Source: Triatoma infestans
Taxonomy: Eukaryota; Arthropoda; Insecta; Hemiptera; Reduviidae
Length of the DNA: 64,000 nt
Direction: 5' to 3'
NCBI GenBank assembly: GCA_011037195.1
Contig: JAAEAF010014920.1
Location: 61,337 to 125,336 of the forward strand
Shown here: piece by piece, positions 12,109-22,948 of the stretch
How positions within the stretch are numbered: the stretch's first letter is position 1
Layout: the number at the start of each line of letters is the position of its first letter
Position numbers and translations under genes: made by a program
Notes under the pieces: model-generated
Told to the model about the DNA's origin: nothing
Databases searched by the model: none
What the model saw: the letters and a program-made list of their open reading frames with translations, nothing else

Positions 12109-15100
12109 TTTTTTGCTTGTTCCCTTCGATTTATGGCAATTCCGCATCGGGGAGGGTTTTATTTGGAATTTTCTTGGGGCATAGTCCACTGTAGGATCTC
12201 TAAACGCATTACAAAGCATAAAGCTGACGAGATTGCGTAGGGCAAGACATTTCGTACATATGGGACAGCGAACACCAGATCGGTAATAGAAAGATGGGGA
12301 CGATCAATATTGAATGGCAAGATGAAGTCAGAAGCTTAAGCATAACAAACTGAAAAAAATATTCTCGAGGAGCCTTTGATTAATTGATTGGGGCAATTGT
12401 CTCGGCGACTGTACTTGTCGTCGGCTATTGTTTTATAGGTATGAATATGTTCAAGTAAATTTCCACCCTACATCTTTTCAAGCGGGTTGGTTCACTCAAG
12501 TAACTCCCTTGATAGACTCTGACTTCTAGAACAGCGATTGCAGCTTCTCAAAGGATAGATATTTGAGTCAGTTAACCTGTACTATAATTATGTGGAGTGA
12601 TGTCTAAAATACTAATAGCTAACACAACTGAGTTAGTTGTGGCTATGGCTTAACAGCTAATGCAAAAAAAAAAAAAAAAAAAAAAANNNNNNNNNNNNNN
12701 NNNNNNCAAAATAATTCGTAAATATTTAGAAATATAAAAATTTGGAGGAAGTGGAAACATAAAAATATAGGATTTTTGAAAGCTATTAAATAGTTGCCAG
12801 AAAATTAAAAAAATTAGATCAGAAAGAGCTGAAATAGTCAAATTAAAGTTTCCATACAATACAAAGTTGTTATGATATTTTTAAAAAATGTCAAGATGAA
12901 TCCAGTAAATCTTATGTTTATATGTGCAAAATATCTTTAAAGAAATGAACTCTGAACTTTTTAAGTTGTTTTTACTTTCTCATGAGAAATTTTTTAAATT
13001 TCTCTGAAGTCCCTTAAGTTGAAACTGGGGAGTGCTGCATGGTGAGCACTATAATTCTAAAATGAAGAATCTCAGAAATCTCGAACTTGATATTTCGTTT
13101 GCATAACACCAGCTGAAATAACAGGAAGTTACCGGACAAAATCCATTCATACAAGTGTCAATTTGCTGGATAGATTTTTTAGTTTTTTGCTAGTTCCCTT
13201 CGATTTATGCGCAATTCCGCATCGGGGAGGGTTTTATTTGGAATTTTCTTGGGGCATAGTCCACTGTAGGATCTCTAAACGCATTACAAAGCATAAAGCT
13301 GACGAGATTGCATAGGGCAAGACATTTCGTACATATGAGACAGCGAACACCAGATCGGTAATAGAAAGATGGGGGCGATCAATACTGAATGGCAAGATGA
13401 AGTCAGAAGCTTAAGCATAACAAACTGAAAAAAATATTCTCGAGGAGGTCAAGGCCCAATAATAAGTTGTAGAGCCTTTGATTAATTAATTGGGGCAATT
13501 GTCGTCGGCTGTTTTATAGGTACGAATATGTTCAAGTAAATTTCCACCTTACATCTTTTCAAGCGGGTTGGTTCACTCAAGTAACTCCCCTTGATAGACT
13601 CTGACTTCTAGAACAGCAATTGCAACTTCTCAAAGGATAGATATTTGAGTCAGTTAACCTGTACTATAATTATGTGGAGTGATGTCTAAAATACTAATAG
13701 CTAACACAACTGAGTTAGTCTGTAGAAGACTCTACCGTTTTAAGAAAGATGGTATCGCTGTAAAGTGGAAAATTTGTGATGAAATTTGAATAAACTTTTT
13801 TTCTAAATGAAAGGCCCAAAAAACAACATTTTTTCGATTTATTTTTCTAGTTATAAGAATATAAACTAGAATTATTTTTTTAACTGAATGATTGGGGAAT
13901 CGATTCTTCTGCAATAATACTTATATCAGCAGATTAAAAAATACATTAGTTTCATAAAGTTCAGATTTCTCAAAGCAGTATGTCGCTGGTGATTCATACA
14001 TAAGAATAACAATTTGTTTGACCATTTGAATCCATTTCTGACCAAATTTTTTATTAGTTTTTCTCTTTTTGAAAACTAGTTTTCAAAGCACACAATAAAC
14101 TCTGAATATAATTTGGTACTTCGAAGAATTCTGTAATCTCAAACCTATTCTGAGACATTTTACAACCTACATAATTCAGTGCAAGTCAGTAATATTGGAA
14201 AGCAAAATATAGATAAATCGATGTCTAAAGGTTTTTACTGACACTAAATGAAGTTATGATTTAAGGGCTACTAGAATGAAATTCGATATAAAAGGTTGGT
14301 AACAAAATTCGACCTTGCCTTCCGTTTTATTAATTACTATGTAATTGCACGATTAAACCTTTTCCTTGTAATTAACTTGAATTTACCTTTTTCCTGTGTC
14401 ATATTTTTTAAATACTGAACCATGTTTTGTGCACAAGTGATAAATAGTGGTACCATTGATTTAAGTCTACCGCTTGAGAAAGCTGGTGTACATGCATCTC
14501 GAGTTTTCTTCCATTCACTGCCTTGTAATGCTATTAAAGTTTTGTGTAGAAACGCTTCACGACCAAATCTATTAAACAAACAGAAATTAGACAGAAAAAA
14601 CAAAGCTAAATAAAGATATTGAGTTCCACCAGAATTGAAGAAAAAAGTATTAAAAACGGTTCAAATCTAAATTATTTAAATTTCTGGACGAGTTATCATT
14701 CTAAACTCGTGAATATTTTAAACTAAAAAAATAAAATAAAAATAACCCCTTGTTTTAAATAAATTTCAGATATAAAAAATTTGTACGGCATATTATTTAC
14801 ATTCTTTTCTTTAAGTTTATACAGGTGAACTTTCGATTATGAAACGTAATCGATTTTTTGATTGATACTTTTGATTATTTTCACTTAAACGGAACCTAGA
14901 TCTTCAAATTCAAATATGTATTATTTTCAACACGTATGCTACTATTTGTCAAATTCCGGTATAAAGTGTGAAAAATGGACTAACGTTGGCCCTTCAGTAA
15001 GTTTTCAAATACATTTTTATGTTTATATAAAATATGAGATGTAGTTTTATAGTATTATATTCGAATAACACTCCACATAATCTTTAAAATACTATTCGGT

Positions 15101-18100
15101 TGAATAGTCATCCTAGTGATTTTATTCGTTACATCGGATTTCATAAGCAATCTTATGAGTTGAAAATCATTTTTTTTTAAATGGAGTTTTTTATAAGTTT
15201 AGAGGGGATCGGTCCAAGAAAAAACACAGTCACTTATGCAAAATTTGACAGAATTTCCTTTCTTTTTCAAGGCTTTAATATAATGTTTAGATAGTCATAC
15301 AAGATTTCGAGAAAAGTTGTATGGTGCATATAAACTTAAAACAGAAATTTCAAAAAAAAAAAGTTACGGGTAAAATCATTTACAAAACTTTTTTTTTTAC
15401 CCGATTTTTTTATAGGATAAATATATCTAATTCTATAATGGATTCCTTTTTAATAATTAGATCAGGAATAAGAATATAACTTATTACTTTGAATAAAACC
15501 CAGCCCACAATAAAGTGTTGTGTTAATAACGATTGCTATAAAAAGTCACTTTTTAGCATTTAATCATTTTTACTAGGAAGGAAAAACGTAACCATTATTT
15601 TTTTCCTATATATGATTCGGATATTCTGGCATTCTACGTCGCGCTGCCCAGTATGAAAAGGCTGTGTATCTTGCTACTATTGTTCGTTTAGTTGGATATC
15701 CAGAGTCGCGAACTTCACCTATCTATTAACTACGATAAGTATTTGTTTTTTAAGACAATATTATGAAAATTAAACCGTTAAAAATGGCTTTATATTAAAA
15801 TACAAATCTGGATGTAAAATGAAATACCAATTTTCGAGTAATTAACAAATTAAAATTTATATAACTCAAAATAATTACTTTAATTATAAAAGTCTTATGA
15901 AGTCTTCCTAGTCTTCAAGGCTAATAAATTGTATATAACTGTGAGAGAACCATTGAAATAAATATTGCAAAAAATACATTGTTTTTTCTGAATAATTAAA
16001 ATTTGCTGGAATTTATCTTTAAATGAACAATTATTTCGCCTTTTGCAACAATTCGATTTTTTTTCTAAGTTTCATAACTTCTAAGATTTAAATTCTTGCT
16101 GCTTGTATATCATCATTTAAGAAACTCCAAAAAGCTTTTGAGGAACCTTAGAAATGTACAGCTGCTTTACTCTTAAAACTGGGCTACCCTTTTTTTTATA
16201 TTCTTAGAGGGTAAAATTAAAATGTCTAAATATTTGCTAAGGATATTCTAATAGGTCACTGGTTTTTTGACGGAATGATGACGAAAACAGGTCAAACTCG
16301 TTGTGTTGCTGTGCACTTCGAGCATTTACCGTACAGTAACCTTCCCGACTGTATTTCATCCTGTTTGTTTTTATAGGTATTTATTTGTTTATTTTCAATT
16401 TATTTTGTTCCTACTTACAACTATTTAGAAATTTTTGATATATTTTTGTCAACAAACGCCTTACAATGGAATAGAGTACATTCATGTATAACGTTTACAT
16501 TCATATATCTATAGTAAACCTCTATCTATAGTATATCTGTCTATAGTAATTGAAAAAATTTTATAGAACAAAATCGATTTAGAATAAAATCTTCGGCCAA
16601 TGCTTACTGAATTGTTAATACGTAAAAAGTTATTTGTTAATTTAAATGTGAAAGTCCATCCTGGAATACAGAGATATTTTAGTAAAGGAATAGAATTTTT
16701 AGTCTTTTATAATTTATATATTGATTTTTTTATACTTTGTTAATTTGAAATTGTTCTTCGTATGTTAAATTGAAATACTATTGTTCTGTAAAAATAATAA
16801 CAACAATCCCGCTGAAAGTCAAAGTGACCAAATGTAATTTCGAATTCTCTTTTATTTACTGAATTTCATTAAATAAACATACCTGAATATTGGACGATCG
16901 GTAAAATGATCGAAATGTTTTACAAGTACTAATTTTATTAATTCTGGATCTTGTATAAATAGCGTAGGCTTTATGCCTTCATAAATACCTAAAAAATTAA
17001 AATTGAAAAGTTAAAAGCAGTAATAAAATAAAATTCCTAATTTCTAACTGCTTCTGAAAAAAAGAGAGAAGAAATTATTCCTTATTTAGCAGAAGATTGA
17101 GTAATGACATGGTCTAATTGTATTTTTTTTAACAAAAATGCACTTTCGTAAGTATTAGGAAAAATTATAATTTACAGGTTGCTCTTTGTGTTCGCTGGCT
17201 CGTTTCGGTCTAATTTGGTACATTTGAATGTGCAAAGAGTAATATTTGATCAGAGATATTTTCCGTGATAGCCTCCTTCATTTTGTGGTCATCGACCCGG
17301 TTTCGAGCGTTCGGATGTTTTGATAAAACTGTGCGATAACGCAGACTTGCACACAGAGCAAAAATTACTTGATACAATCTATATGGACTCAATTTATCTT
17401 AATTGTAACAATCAGTCTCAAAATTTCGCCAGATTAAATTGTCTAATAGAAAATCATTCGCATTTTAAATATCTATGTTAGGTGACTTCTATTGGGAGAA
17501 TTGGGGAAATGCAAACATTAACAAAAAATTATTTATTATATAAAGAACTAAATTAGTATTTATGCGATAAGAATTATATTAATGATGATTATTATACAAG
17601 AGACCTGAATTAGGTGGATAATGAAATTTACGGGGTGGTCTGCTGTACTTAAACGATGAACCTTCCAGAAAAATAGCAAGTACATTATGTCCACTTTGCA
17701 ATAGTTCAGTAGCGGAAGATATATTTCATTTCGTAACCATCTGTCCAATTCTAAATGAATTCCGTGTTCGATATTTTAAAAAACTACTCTTACCAAAGAG
17801 GAATTAATTTTATATTTGAAAGGATATTATAAATGGAGATATAATCATTTTCTATAGCAGAAAATTAACTATAGCCAGAGAGGCCTGGAATACCGAGATA
17901 TTTTAGTAAAGGAATAGAATTTTTAGTCTTTTACAATTTATATATTGATTTTTTTATACTTTGTTAATTTGAAATTGTACTTCGTATGTTAAATTGAAAT
18001 ACTATTGTTCTGTAAAAATAATAACAACAATCCCGCTGAAAGTCAAAGTGACCAAATTTAATTTCGAATTCTATTTTATTTACTGAATTTCATTAAATAA

Positions 18101-20384
18101 GTAGTTGTATATTTATGTAAAACAAACTTTATTATGTAAATATGCAGGGTATTCTTAATAAAGACCTTCTCTGTCTATATATCATCTTCACTCTGTGCAA
18201 GTTTGTGTTATCGCACTGTTTATGAAAACATCCTGATGATGAACGAACACCCGAAACACGTCGATGACCACAAAATGAAGCAGTCTATCACGGAAAATAT
18301 CTCTAATGCTATCCAGTTCTGCGGACGCTACCACAACAAGTAATATTTGAGATTCTGTCCGTCATCGCATGCTTTCTTTTCCAGGAAATGCTTTTGTTTA
18401 AAAGGTAAGAATATGGGTGATATAATCTCAGCTTTTGTTCAGCATTGCAGGCTCATCCACCTATTGAACTTTTCTTTCAGTTATAACTTTCTTAAAAACG
18501 ACTCTAGCACTTTTCATCTCCAATAGTACATTTATCGTAAAAATTGTGGGGGAGCTCGGACTTCAAGCTGTTGTCTAAGGTGGATTCAGACGAGGCCACT
18601 AATTGCAGCGTGAATATCGTTGACAATGGAGATCATGTACAACGCTTTTGGCGTTGTGTTATGACTTGCGTTCAGTCTCTAATTCATAGGCTTCAGAGTG
18701 ACCAGTAACAGATTGCAAAATGCGGTTACCTATGAATCCGTCCTAAAGTGGCAATTTAATAAATTATAATTTATACAAAATTTAAAAAGTTGGACTGTTG
18801 TAAACATTCTGAGCAAAGATAACATTAGATTAGAAGAAGGTCACTCATTCTTCATTTGTTTTCTTTTGAATTTATTTTAATTTTCTCTTCCTGTTATGAG
18901 AATATTATATAAAATTGTTCCAACATAATTTTCCATTTTAACCGGTCTATGTCTATATAAAGATAAGTTTTACTCAAAAATTAAAAACCAAGTATTGAGG
19001 GATGTTTTTTTTGATAATTCATTAGCGATTGTTCTGTACTTATTGATGATTGTCCATGAGTTGTAAATAAAATTTCACATTGAAAATATGTGGATACTTG
19101 ATAATGCGTTAAGGTAATATCAGAAATTCTGATCTCAAGTTTTCAGTCAAAATTATGTACCCAAAAATGGGTTTGTATTGATTTTTTTGGTTCTTCCACT
19201 TTTTGTCATAAACGCCTTAATGATTTTCACATGCGTGGTGCCAGGACTAAACATTATATGAACTTAACACTTTCATAAAATTTTCATTTTTTTCATAAAA
19301 GTTATTTTACGATATTCTGGGGAGATGCAGTGACGTTATGCATCTTTTTTTTACTTTTCTTACTTCTCCTAGTAACAGAGGAAGAATAGCGATCATGCCA
19401 GATTTTAAAATTTGAGTTTTTCTCCGAAACCACATGTTTTGAGGTTCTCTGAATACTAAACAAATATTTTTAGCGAGTGCTCTGTGTGTCGAAAAGTCGC
19501 AGCATACTTGGTATTCCATTTAAGTACTACCACCCATCTGACAAGATTTCTGGCAAATCCATCAGCCGATTTTTTTTCTCTCCGTTTTCGTGATTTTCTC
19601 GAAAATGGTTCCAACGATTTTTCTACACACAAATATCTATCACTGTTATTTTTCCCGGGAAAATTGATTTTGGTTGCGATCTTGGTCAAAACAGCTTATC
19701 TTGGTCGCGGTACAGAACCCTCAAAAAAAAAAAACATGTGAGTGTTGACATCGGATTCTTCTTTTTAATCCTGAACGATGGCACTTATACGTATATTATA
19801 ATAAAATACATGTTGGGAGAGTCTGCAATGCTGGACAATGAGATTGTGATGCGTTATTACATATTCTTTCTTTAAGTTGATCGATTTTATATTTTCCTCC
19901 ATCTTCAGTCTTGGTCCCTCAAATTAAGTGCAGACTCTATTACTTTCACGTTTAAAGTGATTATCATACAACACTGGCTAATTCTATCCGTCAACGAGGA
20001 ATGAGACTTAAATTTTTCTTCAGTTTTTCGCGATTTTCGCAAATTTAGTAATTGATATGCAGTATTAGTGCGAATCGCAGTAAGAGATTGTTTTCCCGAA
20101 TGGTTAATACCAGAATCATTTTCTTTTTGAATTTATAAAAAAGGTAAAAATTATTTATGATACTCACCATAAAATTTATTTCCTTTCATTTCTTTATAGA
20201 CTTTCAATATAAAGTCATGAAATGATATTTTTAATAATGCTCTCTCTTTCATACTACCAAAAATATATTGATTCTTTCTACACACAACACCACGGGATTC
20301 CCAATAATTGAAATTTTTGGTGAAATACCAATAGATTAAACATATCACAGATAATGTGACAAGAATTAATACTGAACTGCCCAT
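8442..20384 (-). CDS. P450-A: complete CYP6-like cytochrome P450 (510 aa)
   Basis: Nine exons join in phase: 20168-20384, 16883-16988, 14387-14568, 11232-11419, 11032-11147, 9346-9437, 9011-9232, 8679-8924 and 8442-8605. The product is a haem-thiolate monooxygenase anchored in the ER by an N-terminal segment (about residues 4-20). Visible motifs are helix C WxxxR (127-131), I-helix AGFETSS (319-325, with the oxygen-activating Thr323), ETLR of the K-helix (375-378), PERF (429-432) and the haem loop PFGAGPRNCIG (447-457, ligand Cys455). Length and motif spacing are normal for the CYP3 clan. The exon 5 donor was placed at gtgggt (after 11032) because it alone keeps the 'NNVRRNDLLQLL' frame. A nearer gtaagg would shift it. 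Introns 1 to 3 are swollen by mobile DNA. Substrate cannot be inferred. P450-B is its tandem paralogue. Confidence 0.92.
12221..12290 (+). pseudogene. Short RT-related remnant (two copies)
   Basis: The frame reads 'KLTRLRRARHFVHMGQRTP', resembling the 'RLRWAGHVxRM' segment downstream of the RT in many insect non-LTR elements. Stops follow at once. The same remnant is repeated in the second duplicate at about 13296-13365. It is a fossil with no coding function. Confidence 0.4.
12687..12706. other. Assembly gap (20 N)
   Basis: Twenty consecutive N follow a poly-A run and separate the two copies of the 1.05-kb duplication. The local structure is therefore unreliable. Confidence 0.99.
16661..16876. 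repeat. 216-bp direct repeat abutting the P450-A exon 2 donor
   Basis: This block is almost identical to 17885-18100 (both begin 'ctggaatac' and end 'tttcattaaataa'). The second copy follows the coding end of a non-LTR element, so the block looks like that element's 3' untranslated region. The first copy ends immediately beside the splice donor of exon 2, six bases from the exon. Confidence 0.75.
17250..18338. mobile_element. Foldback element family 2, long copy, 12-bp TSD
   Basis: Direct repeats 'agtaatatttga' at 17238-17249 and 18339-18350 bracket the element. The left arm (about 17250-17360, 'attttccgtgatagcc', 'tttgtggtcatcgacc') is the inverse of the right arm (about 18182-18305). An unpaired tail of about 33 bp ('ctatccagttctgcggacgc') follows. 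The tail and arms match the compact copy at 44894-45163. The interior of about 820 bp contains the 3' end of a non-LTR element (17560-18100). It is inserted in P450-A intron 1, and the equivalent intron of P450-B lacks it. Confidence 0.8.
17560..18100 (+). pseudogene. 3' end of a non-LTR retrotransposon inside the foldback element
   Basis: In one frame, 17685-17812 reads 'LCPLCNSSVAEDIFHF' and then 'VTICPILNEFRVRYF' to a stop. This is the C-x2-C...H...C cysteine-histidine motif found near the C-terminus of many non-LTR reverse transcriptase polyproteins. The 216-bp 3' UTR-like block follows. A related C-terminus occurs at 24650-24890. The RT catalytic part is missing, so it is a 5'-truncated or captured fragment. 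Confidence 0.6.
19315..19745 (+). repeat. Dispersed modular repeat copy in P450-A intron 1
   Basis: The signatures 'gttttgaggttctctgaata', 'tgtgtgtcgaaaagtcgcag' and 'attttctcgaaaatggttcc' mark this copy. It corresponds in position to the copy in P450-B intron 1, so the insertion predates the gene duplication. Confidence 0.65.
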
Positions 20385-20800
20385 ATTGTTTTGATTTTTT
20401 GTTCTTTTTATGTTATTATTTTTTAATGTTTGTTTCTGTAATTAATGAAATATATTAATAATATAATTAAATTATATAATATATGCAATACATAATTATT
20501 ATAATTTTTTTTTTTATAGAAGTTTAATAAATTAACACTTACTATTAATTACTCCAACTCCATTCAAACACTACATCGGAATGTATCTACTAGAGCGTAT
20601 TACTCCAATTATATATATTTTAAACACTTTTTTAACCTATGAATAATTTAAGAATATAGCATGGAATGAACAAAATTACATACTTGGCGCAGCTGAAGGC
20701 AACACTAACTAACGTTTCTCGCGGCAGACAACGACCTTCGTTGACCTAATCTGCAAACCTCCCCTCTCCATTTAGAGAGGAAATAAATAAACCTATGTAA
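20385..20800 (-). promoter_or_regulatory. 5' flank of P450-A
   Basis: This is the shared ancestral flank of the two P450 paralogues. It is uninterrupted here, unlike in P450-B. I see no definite core promoter motif. Confidence 0.45.
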
Positions 20801-21123
20801 TTTGTCTGTTGTTCGCTTTTTTCCGCTTCACTGCAATGGTTTTTCATATGTCGTTTCTATTTTTTTTTTGTTAGTAATAAACTGTTTTTTATTACCATTA
20901 AGTTTTTTATCATGATAATAGTAAGTTCCCTTTAAACAATCCATTCTTATCAATATTTTGGGATTTCAAAATTTGCATTTTTCGATAAAGCATGTAATTT
21001 AATGCTTTTCTAAGGCTGTTTTTCACAAGCCCACTTGAAAGTAACGTACGTTATTGTGGACAACACGGACTTGAGATTTTGTGCGCTAGTAAATATTACT
21101 CTCAAGTAATCATTATTAATTAA

Positions 21124-21535
21124 TGAAGGAAAAGGATTGTGAGATTCAGCTTTTTAAAAAGTAAGAAAACTTAAATTCTTGGCAACGTTTCGACAAATAT
21201 ATTGTCTTTATCAAGGCATAAAAAAAATAAAAAAATCATTAAACCATCTTTAAAACAGATCAAACTTAAAAACTTAGATTGTAGCAATTTTATGTGACTA
21301 TTCTCTGTGTTGTTGAGGTGTTCTCAACTTTTTATTTTCCAAAATCATATATAAGTATTTAAGTTTCATATGTTTTGAAGATTATTTAATAGTTTTTTTT
21401 ATTTTTTTTATGCCTTGAAAAAGACAATATATTTGTCGAAACGTTGGCAATTATTTAAGTTTTCTTATTTTTTAAAAAGACCGAATCTCACAATCCTTTT
21501 CCTTCATATAAGTAACGGTCGAGAAGAATCTTCCG
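21124..21535. mobile_element. Foldback element family 1, longer copy, 11-bp TSD
   Basis: Direct repeats 'ttattaattaa' at 21113-21123 and 21536-21546 bracket 412 bp. Left arm and right arm (for example 'gcaacgtttcgacaaatata' on the left, inverse near 21430-21450) form long inverted repeats of about 110 bp. An unpaired tail carrying 'taacggtcgagaagaatc' follows. There is no coding frame. It is a better preserved relative of 3381-3657, about 740 bp upstream of the P450-A start. Confidence 0.8.
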
Positions 21536-21546
21536 TTATTAATTAA

Positions 21547-22948
21547 GTTCAACGGGGAAACGCCGAAATTCTTAACGCTTTGTTAAGTACGAGACTTAAC
21601 AGGAGAAATAAGTCGGTCATAAATCGGAGTAAGTACATTGAACCTACCTAAATAGATCTACTTAAGTCTAAGACAAATGCCATGTTGCGTGTTGCTCGGC
21701 CTACATTTTTACCAAAGAGGGGTTTGAGTTAATTAGACTTGGCCAGTGTGTCATTTAACAACGCCAAATGACAAGGAGTCATGAATTTAAAACTCAGCTA
21801 CTTCTATCTTATGTCAGCATCATTAGAAGACAGAAGGCAGAAAGAAGATGCCTTGTACTAAAAGATAGGTGAAGAACTGAGGCGAATAAGCTAAAATCAT
21901 GATGTACTGGCTCAGCTAATTTCAAATAGTCCAGTTGTTTTAGGTTCATATGGCTTAGGTCGGTTACACATTTTATGTCTGAACAGCCAAGCAATCAAAA
22001 AATAGAATCCTAGCAGTTCAGCCGAAGAAAAACAAGAGTTTGATAGGACTAAACAGCGACGTCGGAGTCATTAGGATTTTGGAATTAATGGTAGGCTGCT
22101 CTGTACCAGTTGGAATGTAGAAGAACTCTCAGACCCGCCTCAGAATGATGAATTACTAGAAATTAAAAAAAAAAAAAAAATAGAAAGAAAAATTATTTAT
22201 TTTCTCTTCAATACTATGACATCTTCCAAAATATTGTTTTCTACTTTCAACGTTTCAAGCCTAACATCAGTCTTCATTAACTAAGTTTTATAAACTGAAT
22301 TATAACAATTAAATTATGAACTACCACAACATCATTTTTACAGGCCATCTTCAGAAAAAGACAAAGTTTCTGCTGAAAAGTAATGGTGAGTAAATATTCT
22401 ATCTAATGAAAGATGAAGATAAAGTTTAAAATAATACTAAACAATAATCTTATCTGAGATTGTATTCTTCATTATATGCTTCTTTACCTTAATTTTATGT
22501 GATTTATGTAAAGAAAACATGCTATGACGGTTAAAGTCTCAGCTACTGTCCAGCAGTAGACCCAGCCTTCTTTCAAACATTATAATTATCATATCATATA
22601 AGCAAATATTTCTAAAATATGAGCGGAATCGACACCATAAAAGAATAATATTATAAAATCTATGCCATGAATTTCTGCTAAATCTAAAAATACTAAAAAC
22701 AAAGAACCTTCATAATTCTTTGCATAAATAGAGTTAACATCATTATCAGTACAATCGTCATTATATATAAAAGTTCAATAACATTTAACAAGAACAGAAT
22801 CAACTATAAGAATTGTAACCAAAAAAAAAAGAAATAAGAGCAGCTTCTTTAACTCAAAACGATGAAAATAGCAAATGAAAATAATTTGGAAAATGAAATA
22901 GTCGCTGTCATCACAGTAAACTGATAAATGAATTATGAATTTCATTCT
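21547..22948. other. Spacer between P450-A flank and SNAPC1-like gene
   Basis: No exon, RNA gene or recognised repeat family could be supported in these 1.4 kb. The longer open frame on the minus strand (21809-21994) has no recognisable domain. The region is AT-rich, with a poly-A run near 22165. Confidence 0.5.

Larger units (their letters stand above)
11547..13719. repeat. Direct duplication of about 1.05 kb flanking an assembly gap
   Basis: Copy 1 (11547-12637) and copy 2 (12707-13719) begin with the same 'caaaataattcgtaaatatt' and end with the same 'aacacaactgagttagt'. They are nearly identical apart from scattered substitutions, a poly-T expansion in copy 1 (about 12036-12106) and a 24-bp segment near 13448 present only in copy 2. 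Both lie in P450-A intron 3. This could be a true tandem duplication or two alleles placed side by side. Confidence 0.85.
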
